Positions 26,147-35,382 are shown, counted from the first letter of the stretch. The stretch is 64,000 bases of DNA from an uncultured Erysipelotrichaceae bacterium (GCA_902761685.1 CACWLI010000008.1:10620-74619), one strand, 5' to 3'. Numbers and translations: made by a program. Notes: a model not told the origin generated them from the sequence alone.

Positions 26147-26518
26147 ATGGAAAATAGGTTTTTAGAAAATAAAATAGTAATTAAATATTGTAAAGATTAT
26201 TATAGAATTATTAATGAAGAGTTTAGTGAACTTGATTTTATGAGTAGTAAAGTTATACAAATATATCAAACATATATTTTTTCAATAAATGTAAGAAATA
26301 AAGTTGAGTTAAGAAAAGCAATAGATTTAAATACAGCAGTTGCTAGATATTTTGATGATAGAGAGTTTAAAACACTTCTTACTAATTTTTTAACATCTTT
26401 AAAAGTTTCAAAAAGAGAAACAAATATCATGGGGTTTATAGCAGAATCAATCATAAAAGAATATGAGAGATATAGGGAAGGATTTACAAGAAATTTATAC
26501 ATTCCAAGATGGATATAA
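26147..26518 (+). CDS. Small protein of unknown function
   Basis: 123 residues, starting immediately after the rseP stop codon. Predicted helical, basic, without membrane segment (NVRNKVELRKAIDL, SLKVSKRETN). No family recognised. In other Bacillota rseP is followed by proS and polC, which are not here. Position suggests co-expression with rseP. Confidence 0.6.
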   Translation: MENRFLENKIVIKYCKDYYRIINEEFSELDFMSSKVIQIYQTYIFSINVRNKVELRKAIDLNTAVARYFDDREFKTLLTNFLTSLKVSKRETNIMGFIAESIIKEYERYREGFTRNLYIPRWI

Positions 26519-26534
26519 ATAAAGAGTGATAATT

Positions 26535-27023
26535 ATGAAGAATAAGAAGATATATTATGACATATATAGTGAGTTTTATAATGTCAATAAATATAGAGAA
26601 TTGAAATCTATAATACATCATGGTAATAATAGATTAGACCATATTAATAGAGTGGCAAAGATGAGTTTTTTATTATCAAGATTATTAAAATTAGATTATG
26701 TTTCATGTACAAGAGGTGCAATGATGCATGACTTCTTTACTACAGATGATTTAAGTAGAAGTAACATGAAGTATCGTAATTTTTTATCAGAACATCCTAA
26801 AATAGCACTTGAGAATTCTCTTAAATATTTTGATGTTAATGAAATAGAAAAAGATGTAATTCTTTCACATATGTTTCCTGTTGTTAAGGGAAAACCTAAT
26901 TATAAAGAATCTAAGGTGGTTTGTTTGTGTGATAAGTTAGTGAGTTTTTATGAATTTTTTAAATATGAAGCTAAATCAACAGTTTATTTAAGCGCAGTAG
27001 TGTTTATTAAAATAGTTGGATAG
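26535..27023 (+). CDS. HD-domain protein
   Basis: 162 residues from ATG 26535 (AAAGAGTGA upstream). HD-type metal phosphohydrolase motifs: LDHINRVAKMS and GAMMHDFF, then ILSHMFP and a late aspartate (CLCDKLVS). The size and motifs fit small HD hydrolases of nucleotides; substrate unknown. Ends 12 bases before tRNA-Arg. Confidence 0.78.
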   Translation: MKNKKIYYDIYSEFYNVNKYRELKSIIHHGNNRLDHINRVAKMSFLLSRLLKLDYVSCTRGAMMHDFFTTDDLSRSNMKYRNFLSEHPKIALENSLKYFDVNEIEKDVILSHMFPVVKGKPNYKESKVVCLCDKLVSFYEFFKYEAKSTVYLSAVVFIKIVG

Positions 27024-27034
27024 TTTCTCTTTTT

Positions 27035-27111
<77 letters not shown>

Positions 27112-27119
27112 TTTTTATA

Positions 27120-27147
27120 GAAGGTTATATTATAATAATCTTTTTTT
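27120..27147 (+). terminator. Weak terminator after tRNA-Arg
   Basis: AAGGTTAT and ATAATCTT pair with one G-T pair, then a T-run. Confidence 0.55.
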
Positions 27148-27173
27148 ATGTTATAATAAAAATAGAGGAAAAT

Positions 27174-28625
27174 ATGAAAAAAATTAAAGTTATTATAATA
27201 TATTTAATTGTTTTGATGCTAATTATGTCTATGACAATAGTATTTGCTTCTTTTTCTGAAACAATGAGTATAAGTGGAGAAGCAAAAGTTATGCCATATG
27301 CTAAAATTAGAATTAAAAAAGTAGTATTTGATAATTCTACTGGTTCAGGATATGAAACATATAATGCAGATTTTAATATTAATAAAGCAACAATGTATTC
27401 AAGCTTACCAAATAATGGAGATAGTGTTACATATAAAATAGTTTTTCAAAATGACTATAGTGATGATTATTATATAAGTAACGTTGAAGTTATATCAAAT
27501 AATAATGAATCTATTAATGTTACATATAATAATTGTGAAACCAATTTATTGTTAAAAGCTAATAGTGAAACAACTGGTTATATTACATTTAATGAATCTA
27601 ATAATAATTCTAGTCAAGATATTATATATTCAATAAAATATACGTTTAAAAAGAAAGAATATGTTTTATTGGCAAATTATGTTATGAATTTAGCTAAGTT
27701 GGGAAATACTAATAGTTTAGAAGAAATAGGTAATACAGGTCTTGCTTATGATGGAACTTCTGATAATAATTTAAGATATATAGGTAGTAATCCTAATAAT
27801 TATATTACATTTAATAATCAAACTTGGAGAATTATAGGAGTGTTTAATAATATTGATGATGGAACTGGAAATAAAGAAACTAGAGTTAAAATAATATCAA
27901 CATCGAGAATTAATTATTTGGCATGGGATATGAATTCTAGTGGTACAGCTTTATATACTAATGACTGGACAACATCAAATGTTAAAACAATTTTAAATGA
28001 TTATTATTTGAATAGTTCTACTGGAACTGGATATTATTACCAAAATTCTACTAGAAAATCTCATTCATTTGATTTTTCAGACAATGGATTAAATAATGTA
28101 AAAGATTATATTGGTAATACGGTTTGGGGAATCACAGGGCCATCAGAAAGGGCAGTAACTACAAGTGATTTTTATAATCAAGAAAGAAATGGAACAGTTA
28201 TTCCAAGTAATTCAAATAATAGTAGTCCAAGTAAAAGTTGGACAGGTAAAATTGGTTTATTATATCCAAGTGATTATGGATTTGCAACTAGTGGAGGAAA
28301 TACAACTAATAGAAGTGCATGTTTAAATTATTATATTTCAAATAGTACTAGTGCTTCTAAAAATACTGATTGGAGAGGGTATTCAGATTGTTATGAAAAT
28401 GATTATTTATATCATTCAGATTACTACAACTGGAGTATGACTCCTTATGCTATTGATGATACTCGTGTATTCTTATTTTATATAGCAGCAAATACAGGAT
28501 TTCTTGTACCAGCACAAACATATTCTGGATATGGTGTATATCCAACATTATATTTGAAATCAAATGTTTTATATTTAGGAGGTAGTGGAAGTAATTCTGA
28601 TCCATATAAGATAGGATTAAAATAA
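27174..28625 (+). CDS. Large secreted protein with SipW-type leader and DUF6273-like domain
   Basis: 483 residues. The N-terminal hydrophobic helix ends in VFASFSETMSISGEAKV, close to the processing site of SipW substrates (camelysin/TasA type). Residues about 30-165 form a beta-rich TasA-like region; residues about 175-483 show repeated aromatic patterns such as QTWRIIGVFNN, WRGYSDCYEN, NWSMTPYA and YPTLYLKSNV, like the DUF6273 / 'major paralogous' carbohydrate- or surface-binding domains. Two cysteines in that region. It is the first gene of the surface cluster that ends at 32276. Role in fibre or matrix formation is inference. Confidence 0.7.
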   Translation: MKKIKVIIIYLIVLMLIMSMTIVFASFSETMSISGEAKVMPYAKIRIKKVVFDNSTGSGYETYNADFNINKATMYSSLPNNGDSVTYKIVFQNDYSDDYYISNVEVISNNNESINVTYNNCETNLLLKANSETTGYITFNESNNNSSQDIIYSIKYTFKKKEYVLLANYVMNLAKLGNTNSLEEIGNTGLAYDGTSDNNLRYIGSNPNNYITFNNQTWRIIGVFNNIDDGTGNKETRVKIISTSRINYLAWDMNSSGTALYTNDWTTSNVKTILNDYYLNSSTGTGYYYQNSTRKSHSFDFSDNGLNNVKDYIGNTVWGITGPSERAVTTSDFYNQERNGTVIPSNSNNSSPSKSWTGKIGLLYPSDYGFATSGGNTTNRSACLNYYISNSTSASKNTDWRGYSDCYENDYLYHSDYYNWSMTPYAIDDTRVFLFYIAANTGFLVPAQTYSGYGVYPTLYLKSNVLYLGGSGSNSDPYKIGLK

Positions 28626-28699
28626 TGTAAAATAATAATTAAATTAGTTGTTTTATCCTTAAATTATAGATATAATAAAACTGATAATAGGAGGAGAGT

Positions 28700-29323
28700 A
28701 TGAAAAATAATTCTATAAGAAATAGTGTAATATTAGGAGTAGTTATAGTTGGACTATTTGCATTTGTTGGAATAGTTTGGGCAGCATTTACAACTACTTT
28801 GGAAATAAATGGAGCTGCTAAAGTTGAAAAACAAGGATGGGATATTCATTTTGCTAATTTAAGTGATGCTGTATTAGGTGGAACAGCAACAGAAACAACA
28901 GAACCAACAATCGATTCTGAAAGTACAACAATAGGTAATTATAAATTTAATTTTAAAACACCTGGAGATAGTGGTAGTTATACATTTGATATAGTAAATG
29001 CCGGAACATTTGGAGCAAAACTATCTACATTAACAAATACTGAATTCACATGTACTGATTCAGATGGATCTACAACTTCATCTGCAGCTACTAATGTATG
29101 TAAAAACTTATCGTATGAATTAAAATATACAAATTCTGGTACTGCCTTACAAACAAATGATACTTTAAAAGCGGAAGATAGCGTAAAAGTAACTCTAACA
29201 GTTATATATGATGCTAATACTCCTGTTAACGAATTACCTGATAAAGCTGTTGAAGTAAGTGGTATAACAACAACATTGATTTATACTCAAGATAATAATG
29301 TTAATACAACGACTGGAAAATAA
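28700..29323 (+). CDS. TasA/camelysin-like secreted protein 1
   Basis: 207 residues. Leader: basic N-terminus, hydrophobic helix, then IVWAAFTTTLEINGAAKV, the motif recognised by SipW-type signal peptidases. The mature part is beta-rich, Thr/Ser/Asn-rich, with two cysteines (TCTDSD, NVCKNL). TasA-type proteins form extracellular amyloid-like or filamentous fibres; camelysin is a metalloprotease-like relative, and no zinc motif is seen here. Paralogous to the next gene, sharing a 40-base identical stretch (28980-29020). Confidence 0.75.
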   Translation: MKNNSIRNSVILGVVIVGLFAFVGIVWAAFTTTLEINGAAKVEKQGWDIHFANLSDAVLGGTATETTEPTIDSESTTIGNYKFNFKTPGDSGSYTFDIVNAGTFGAKLSTLTNTEFTCTDSDGSTTSSAATNVCKNLSYELKYTNSGTALQTNDTLKAEDSVKVTLTVIYDANTPVNELPDKAVEVSGITTTLIYTQDNNVNTTTGK

Positions 29324-29348
29324 AAAATGGCTGTAGCCATTTTTTTTA
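29322..29348 (+). terminator. Terminator between the two TasA-like genes
   Basis: AAAATGG, six-base loop, CCATTTT, T-run. Confidence 0.8.
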
Positions 29349-29407
29349 TAAATTATATTTTTTTTGTTATAAATTTGATATAATTAACAATATAATAGGA
29401 GGTATTT

Positions 29408-30031
29408 ATGAAGTTTAAAAATACTAATAATATTATTCTGCTTAGCTCATTGTTTTTAGGAGTATTCTTATTTTCTACTATTGTGTGGGCGGCATTTACA
29501 ACTACACTAGAAATAAATGGTTCAGTGTCTGTTGTTAAACAAGGATGGGATATTCATTTTGCAAATTTAAGTAGCGTTAATCTAAGTGGAGACGCTATAG
29601 AAGCTTCTAAGCCTAAAATAGATAGTTCAGCTACAAAGATAAGTGACTATTCTATTAAATTTATTACTCCTGCTGATAGCGCATCATATACATTTGATAT
29701 AGTAAATGCCGGAACATTTGGAGCAAAATTATCAACACTTACAAATGGAACTAAAATTTGTACAGATGGAAATGGAAATACAAATTCAGTTGATGCAAAT
29801 AATGTTTGTGAAAATATTATTTATGAATTAAAATATACATCTACTGGTGCTAATGTGTCAGAGTTTGATACATTAAAAGCAGGTGACAAAGTTAATGTTA
29901 CTTTAACAATAAAATATAGTAATGACGTAACTACTGAAAAGTTACCTAGTACTGAAGTTTTAGTAGGAGGTTTATCAACAACTCTTGTATATACACAAGA
30001 CACTAATGTGAGTGAAACGACTGGAAAATAA
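29408..30031 (+). CDS. TasA/camelysin-like secreted protein 2
   Basis: 207 residues, exactly as long as the upstream paralogue and clearly related (WDIHFANLS, YTFDIVNAGTFGAKLSTL identical). Same SipW-type leader, ending VWAAFTTTLEINGS, and two cysteines at matching positions. It has its own promoter (TATAAT elements before AGGAGG) and ribosome binding site, and ends 18 bases before the signal peptidase gene, so it is the copy most tightly linked to the peptidase. Confidence 0.75.
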   Translation: MKFKNTNNIILLSSLFLGVFLFSTIVWAAFTTTLEINGSVSVVKQGWDIHFANLSSVNLSGDAIEASKPKIDSSATKISDYSIKFITPADSASYTFDIVNAGTFGAKLSTLTNGTKICTDGNGNTNSVDANNVCENIIYELKYTSTGANVSEFDTLKAGDKVNVTLTIKYSNDVTTEKLPSTEVLVGGLSTTLVYTQDTNVSETTGK

Positions 30032-30049
30032 AAGAAAGGATGATTAAAT

Positions 30050-31195
30050 ATGAAAAACAAAAATATTGTTCTTATATTTTTTGAGCTAATATATTTAATC
30101 ATTTTAATTGGTAATATTTTTTATAAGTTTTTAAATATTCATTACATTTTCTTAATAAGCATAGTTTTAGCTTTAATAATATTTATTTTGTTTGGTTTTG
30201 AAAAAGAAAGATTGATAAATAAAAAAACATATATATTTAGTATATTATTGTTTACAATAGTTGGATTAATAATAAAATATTCAATTGGTTTAGTGACAGG
30301 ATATTTATATACACCTTTTGATTTGTCTATTTTGGGTATAATAAAAAATGTAATACCATTGACTTTATTAATTATTATGTGGGAATTAACTAGATATATT
30401 GTAATTAATAAATGTAATAGTAAAGTGGCTATAGTATTTTATATATTGTTAATTACTTTATTATATATAAATGGTATTAGTGGTTTTTCAAATGATATGA
30501 ATTTTGAAAAAATAGTAAAGTTTATTTCTACAATATTTATTGTAGATTTAATAAATAATATAGTATTATCATTGATGAGTAAAAAATTTGGCTATACAGT
30601 GTGTATATTGTTTTCAATAATAATTAATTTATATATATTTATATTGCCAATAGTTCCTGACTTAGGAAGCTATAATGATACAATCACTCAAGTTCTTCTT
30701 ACTTTAGGAGTTTATTTGTTAATGAAATTTACCTTAACAATTGAAAAAAAGAATGATATAAGAGATAATTATGTAGTAATTAATACTATAAGAACAATAA
30801 TGATAGTATTAATAATTTTATTGGTTTCTTTAAATAGTAATCTATTTAGATTTTGGATTGCAGTAGTTGGTTCTGGAAGTATGGATCCAACAATTAAGAT
30901 AGGGGATGTAGTTCTAATTGATAAAAAGTATAAAGAAAGAGCAAATATGATTAATGAAGGGGATATTTTGGTATTTAAAAAAGATAATCAGTTATTTTGT
31001 CATAGAGTTGTTTCAATAAGTGAAATAAATGATAAATACTATTTCAAAACAAAAGGTGATAGAAAAGGACAAAATGTAGATAATTGGACAGTTAATGAAA
31101 GTGAAATAATTGGAGTAACAAAATTAACTATAAAAAAAGTAGGATTACCATCAATATGGTTGAAGAATAAAATGGAGGAAAAAAATGAAAGTTAA
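30050..31195 (+). CDS. SipW-type signal peptidase fused to polytopic membrane domain
   Basis: 381 residues. About nine hydrophobic segments fill residues 1-265; the C-terminal ~115 residues are a type I signal peptidase domain. The catalytic serine is S277 in GSGSMDPTI; the general base is histidine H318 (FCHRVV), as in SipW and eukaryotic/archaeal signal peptidases rather than the lysine of LepB. KTKGDRKGQNVDNW is box E. SipW of Bacillus has only two membrane segments, so the large N-terminal domain is a fusion. It should process the TasA-like proteins and the protein at 27174. It overlaps the next gene by 11 bases. Confidence 0.85.
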   Translation: MKNKNIVLIFFELIYLIILIGNIFYKFLNIHYIFLISIVLALIIFILFGFEKERLINKKTYIFSILLFTIVGLIIKYSIGLVTGYLYTPFDLSILGIIKNVIPLTLLIIMWELTRYIVINKCNSKVAIVFYILLITLLYINGISGFSNDMNFEKIVKFISTIFIVDLINNIVLSLMSKKFGYTVCILFSIIINLYIFILPIVPDLGSYNDTITQVLLTLGVYLLMKFTLTIEKKNDIRDNYVVINTIRTIMIVLIILLVSLNSNLFRFWIAVVGSGSMDPTIKIGDVVLIDKKYKERANMINEGDILVFKKDNQLFCHRVVSISEINDKYYFKTKGDRKGQNVDNWTVNESEIIGVTKLTIKKVGLPSIWLKNKMEEKNES

Positions 31196-32276
31196 AACTA
31201 AAAATGTTAAAGTAGTAAAAAAAATAGATAATTCTATATCTCTAGATAAATTCCTATTAGCATATGTTTTACCTGTTATAATTATTCTTTCGTTAGCTAT
31301 AATATGTTTTTTAAGAAGCTATGTTTTTAATGATATTAGTATTAATACTACTTATTATGAAAAGGGAAAAGTAGATTATGATGTTAATTTGATTGATAAT
31401 TCATATTATAAAGAAAAAACATTACCTTCAGGAATGAAATATGTTGCTAGTATTATTGATACTATTAATCCTAGATTTAAATATGAAGTTCATGCTGATA
31501 ATAATTTAAATCTTAATTATTCATATGAAGTTACTTCTCAATTATTAATAATTGATTATGAAAATAATGATAAGATTTTACAAAAAACTGATGAAGTATT
31601 ATTGAAAAAAGTAACTAATAGTATAAATGATATTAGTTTTGAAATAGATGAAACTATACCAATTGATTATAAAAAATATAGTACTTATGTAACTAATTTT
31701 AAAAAGGGTCTTTCTCTTCCAGTTAAGGCTGAACTAATAGTTACTATGAATATAAATGTTTTAGGAGATAATAAAAATCTAATTAAGGATTTTAATAAAA
31801 ATAGAACATTAGAGGTAAGAATACCATTTAATGTTCAAACAGTTGAAGTAATTATTCCTACAGAGAAAATAAATAATACTGATTATTTGTATACAAGAAT
31901 AAGTCCGATTGCTAATAGAGTTGTTTTCTATTTATTTATAGCATTGTCAGTTTTATCTGTATTTTTAATAATCAATTTGTTTAGAGGAATATCTAAATAT
32001 AAAAAATATAATAGATATTATAAAGACTTAAATAAGATATTAAAAAATTATGACAAGATAATAGTTAATGGTGATTTATCTTATGATGAGAAAAAATATA
32101 AAAATATATTAAATGTTGATTCTTTTGAAGAAATGGTTGATGCATCAGTTAATTTAAATAAGCCAATAATTTTCAATGAAGATAAAAAAGGTAAAAAAAG
32201 TATATTTATAATTATTGCTGAAGATATGATTTATAAATATATTTTAGAAAATAAAAATACTAAAAAAGATGAGTAA
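31185..32276 (+). CDS. DUF5305 protein, two membrane segments
   Basis: 363 residues. A transmembrane segment near residues 24-46, an outer domain of about 200 residues, a second segment near 243-264, and a cytoplasmic tail with the pattern VDSFEEMVDASVNLNKPI typical of DUF5305. This domain family is repeatedly encoded beside SipW peptidases and TasA/camelysin-like proteins, so a role in assembly or anchoring of the exported fibres is likely but unproven. Confidence 0.75.
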   Translation: MKVKTKNVKVVKKIDNSISLDKFLLAYVLPVIIILSLAIICFLRSYVFNDISINTTYYEKGKVDYDVNLIDNSYYKEKTLPSGMKYVASIIDTINPRFKYEVHADNNLNLNYSYEVTSQLLIIDYENNDKILQKTDEVLLKKVTNSINDISFEIDETIPIDYKKYSTYVTNFKKGLSLPVKAELIVTMNINVLGDNKNLIKDFNKNRTLEVRIPFNVQTVEVIIPTEKINNTDYLYTRISPIANRVVFYLFIALSVLSVFLIINLFRGISKYKKYNRYYKDLNKILKNYDKIIVNGDLSYDEKKYKNILNVDSFEEMVDASVNLNKPIIFNEDKKGKKSIFIIIAEDMIYKYILENKNTKKDE

Positions 32277-32290
32277 TCATCTTTTTATTT
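32263..32290 (+). terminator. Terminator ending the surface cluster
   Basis: AAAAAGATGA, GTAA loop, TCATCTTTTT; overlaps the stop codon at 32276. Confidence 0.85.
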
Positions 32291-32343
32291 GATTTATTAT
32301 TATTTTATGATATAATATAGAACTCAAGAGAGGGGTTTATAAT

Positions 32344-33012
32344 ATGGATTTAAATAGAGGAGAATTATATCTTAAAACCTTGGAAATAATAAATGTATTA
32401 CTACATGGTGATTTTTGGAAAATAATTAATGGAAATTATGTAGCAAAACTTTATATTGATAAATATGAAATGGTTGTTTATGGAGAACCAATTAAGATAT
32501 TTCATTTACCAATAACTGATAGAAAGATTTTTATGAATGAATTTAGCAAAATAATAAATAATCTTGGATTTTCTATTTCATATTCTAAAAGAGAGGATTT
32601 ATACACTTTAATGATTAGTAAAAGTATGCAAAAAGAGTGTGCTATAAAATTTGAATCATTAACAAGAAATATTTGTAATGATAATTATGATGAAAAAATA
32701 AATGAATTTATAGATGCAATTATTAATAATTATTTATGGGTAGATTTAAATAATGGAATTAGTTATTTAGAATATGAAGTAAAAACAATTGATAATAAAG
32801 TTATATTTATAATTGATAAAGATATATTTGATTTTGATTTAGATGTTCAAGAATATAAAAAATTTGAAAAAGAATTAAAAATAAAATTACAATCATATAA
32901 AATTATTACATATGGTAATGAGAAATTAAGAAGATATTTTAGTTCTGATGATTTATATAGAACTAAGAAGCTTTATAATAGTGATAAAATAAAATTAGAA
33001 AAGAAAAAATAG
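32344..33012 (+). CDS. Conserved-looking cytosolic protein of unknown function
   Basis: 222 residues without membrane segments or signal peptide. Acidic, Ile/Asn/Lys-rich, with aromatic motifs (LHGDFWKIING, NNYLWVDLNNG). No family recognised. Well separated from neighbours by a 13-bp hairpin terminator on its right, so it is probably a single-gene unit. Confidence 0.6.
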   Translation: MDLNRGELYLKTLEIINVLLHGDFWKIINGNYVAKLYIDKYEMVVYGEPIKIFHLPITDRKIFMNEFSKIINNLGFSISYSKREDLYTLMISKSMQKECAIKFESLTRNICNDNYDEKINEFIDAIINNYLWVDLNNGISYLEYEVKTIDNKVIFIIDKDIFDFDLDVQEYKKFEKELKIKLQSYKIITYGNEKLRRYFSSDDLYRTKKLYNSDKIKLEKKK

Positions 33013-33040
33013 AAATTAGTTATACTAATTTCTATTTTTA
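33006..33040 (+). terminator. Strong terminator
   Basis: AATAGAAATTAGT and ACTAATTTCTATT form a perfect 13-bp stem with a 3-base loop; a T-run follows. It overlaps the stop at 33012. Confidence 0.88.
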
Positions 33041-33046
33041 TGTTAA

Positions 33047-33052
33047 TATAAT
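33047..33052 (+). promoter_or_regulatory. -10 box directly before recD2
   Basis: TATAAT ends 4 bases before the recD2 ATG at 33057. If used, transcription would start at or very near the ATG, giving a leaderless message. No Shine-Dalgarno is visible. Confidence 0.45.
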
Positions 33053-33056
33053 TCAT

Positions 33057-35213
33057 ATGAAGAATTATATTTTAGGAAGTATTAGAAAGATTATTTTTGA
33101 AAGTAATAGTGGACCATATAAAGTTGGTCTTTTTAAGGTGAAAGATACTAATGATGAAGAGGCTATAGAATATGTAAATAAAATAATTGGTTTTACTGGT
33201 AATTTTAATGAAATAAATGAAGAAGTAGATTACATTTTTTATGGCAAAATGTTTGATCATCCTAAATATGGAATTCAATATAATGTAGAATCATATGAAG
33301 TAGCTGTTCCAAGTGATGAAGATAGTTTGATTGTTTATTTAAGTAGTGGATTATTTAAGGGAATTGGTAGTAAAACAGCTAAAAAAATTGTTGATAGATT
33401 TGGAGTAGATACTATTGATGTAATAAAGAATGATTATGAAGCTCTATCTGATATTAGCGGAATGAATATAAAAAAAGCAAGAATGATGCATGATAAAATA
33501 GTAAATAATGAAATGAATCAAGATTTAATAATAAAATTAAATGAATATGGTTTTACTGTTAAAGAAGCAATTGATTTAATTACACTATATGGAGTAGAGC
33601 TATTTACTATTCTAGAAGATAACATTTATGAACTTGTTGATAATATATCATTTGATAAATTAGATTTTCTTTTTTTAAAAAATAATGATGAAATGTCTTC
33701 TGTTAGAATTAATGCTTTGATTAAACGTAATATTTATTTAATGTGTTATGAAACTGGTGACACTTTAGTATATAAAGAAGAATTATTTATAAGAATGAAA
33801 AAACATTTTAATAAAAGTTTTGATGCTAATATGTTCATATCTCATTTAAATAAATTACTTGAAGAAAATGAGATAGTTGAGTTTGGCGATTTAGTAACTT
33901 TGTTTGAATTCTATGATACTGAAAAAAGTATTTTGAGTGAGATTAATAGAATAAGTAGTATTAAAGATGTTATAAGTTCAAAAAAGATTGATGAGTATAT
34001 AACTTTGTATGAAAAAAACAATACAATAAAATTTAATAAAGAACAAAAAGAAGCAATTAAAGAATCTATTAAAAATAATTTTTATATTATTACAGGTGGA
34101 CCAGGAACAGGTAAAACAACAATTATAAAAGCTATAGTTGAAATACTTTGTAGTATAAATAATATTTCTAAAAATGATATTGCTTTACTTGCTCCAACTG
34201 GTAGAAGTGCCAAAAGAATGTCTGAAAGTGTACATGCACCTGCATATACAATTCATAAGTTTTTAAAGTGGAATAAAGAAACAGAGACTTTTGGAATTGA
34301 TGAATATAATAAAGCAAGTGAAAAGGTTATTATTGTTGATGAAGCTAGTATGATTGATATTTTCTTATTTTATAGTTTATTAAAAGGACTTAGAATAAAT
34401 GTTAAATTATTATTAATTGGAGACGCTAACCAATTACCATCTATTGGTCCTGGGGACGTGTTAAATGATTTACTTAAAATGGATTTTGTAAAAAGTAAAT
34501 GTTTAAATACAATATATAGAGTTAAAGATGGAAGCTATATAACATATTTGGCAAATGATATTAAAAATAAAAAAACATTTGATTATTTTGATAATGAATA
34601 TAGTGATTTTAAATTTATTGAAAGTGATGATAATAACATAATGAAATATTTAACTGAAATATGTAATAAAATTAAAGAAAAAAATATTAGCATAGAAAAT
34701 TTTCAAGTATTAGCTCCAATGTATAAGGGTTTAAATGGAATAGATAATTTAAATAGAATGATGGCAGAGATATTTAATCCTGATGGTGAAAAATTTCAAA
34801 TAGGTGAGAATGTATATAGAATTGGTGATAAAGTAATACAATTAATGAATGATGTAGAGAACAATGTTTTTAATGGTGATATTGGATATATATGGGATGT
34901 GGAATATATTGATAAGAAAACATATGTAACTATTTCATATATGGGTAATAAAGTTAAATATAGTAATGGTGAATTTGATAGATTTAGTTTGGCATATGCA
35001 ATTAGTGTTCATAAATCTCAAGGAAGTGAATATAATAATGTTGTTATAATACTTGCAAAGAGTTTTAGAAGAATGTTTTATAACAAATTAATATACACTG
35101 CAGTTACAAGAGCAAAGCAATCATTGATGATTTTGGGCAGTATTGAATCATTAAATACTTCTGTTCAAACATTATATGCAGACAATAGAAATACATATTT
35201 AAAACATGTATAA
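33057..35213 (+). CDS. recD2: RecD2-type DNA helicase
   Basis: 718 residues. 5'-3' superfamily 1B helicase, RecD2 (YrrC) type, acting in recombination and mismatch repair without RecBC. N-terminal OB-like and helix-hairpin-helix region (about 1-200, with GIGSKTAKKIVD), Walker A GGPGTGKTT near residue 349, APTGRSAKR, Walker B VDEASM, and the late SF1 motif SVHKSQGSEY. The start is fixed by the N-terminal family pattern although no ribosome binding site precedes it. Confidence 0.92.
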   Translation: MKNYILGSIRKIIFESNSGPYKVGLFKVKDTNDEEAIEYVNKIIGFTGNFNEINEEVDYIFYGKMFDHPKYGIQYNVESYEVAVPSDEDSLIVYLSSGLFKGIGSKTAKKIVDRFGVDTIDVIKNDYEALSDISGMNIKKARMMHDKIVNNEMNQDLIIKLNEYGFTVKEAIDLITLYGVELFTILEDNIYELVDNISFDKLDFLFLKNNDEMSSVRINALIKRNIYLMCYETGDTLVYKEELFIRMKKHFNKSFDANMFISHLNKLLEENEIVEFGDLVTLFEFYDTEKSILSEINRISSIKDVISSKKIDEYITLYEKNNTIKFNKEQKEAIKESIKNNFYIITGGPGTGKTTIIKAIVEILCSINNISKNDIALLAPTGRSAKRMSESVHAPAYTIHKFLKWNKETETFGIDEYNKASEKVIIVDEASMIDIFLFYSLLKGLRINVKLLLIGDANQLPSIGPGDVLNDLLKMDFVKSKCLNTIYRVKDGSYITYLANDIKNKKTFDYFDNEYSDFKFIESDDNNIMKYLTEICNKIKEKNISIENFQVLAPMYKGLNGIDNLNRMMAEIFNPDGEKFQIGENVYRIGDKVIQLMNDVENNVFNGDIGYIWDVEYIDKKTYVTISYMGNKVKYSNGEFDRFSLAYAISVHKSQGSEYNNVVIILAKSFRRMFYNKLIYTAVTRAKQSLMILGSIESLNTSVQTLYADNRNTYLKHV

Positions 35214-35382
35214 TTTTATTAAAAATAATAATACTAATAATATCAAAGGAGGAGATATTATTAGAACTGTAGAAAAAATGGTTGCTTTTGTGGGTGGTAT
35301 GACAATGGGACTACTTTATAAAAAATATGAACATGATATTTATAAGTACATGAAAAAAGCAGCAAAAAAAATGGAAGATTAA
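35206..35382 (+). CDS. Small membrane-associated protein; start uncertain
   Basis: The longest frame starts at ATG 35206 inside the end of recD2 (58 residues). A near-perfect AAGGAGG at 35246-35252 lies inside this frame and would serve an ATT at 35260 (7-base spacing) or, at unusual distance, the ATG at 35278, giving about 35-41 residues. The common part has a short hydrophobic stretch (MVAFVGGMTMGLLY) followed by a basic amphipathic helix with YKKYEHDIYKYMKKAAKK, somewhat like small YtxH-type proteins. A terminator follows the stop. It is probably a real small gene. Confidence 0.55.
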   Translation: MYNFIKNNNTNNIKGGDIIRTVEKMVAFVGGMTMGLLYKKYEHDIYKYMKKAAKKMED

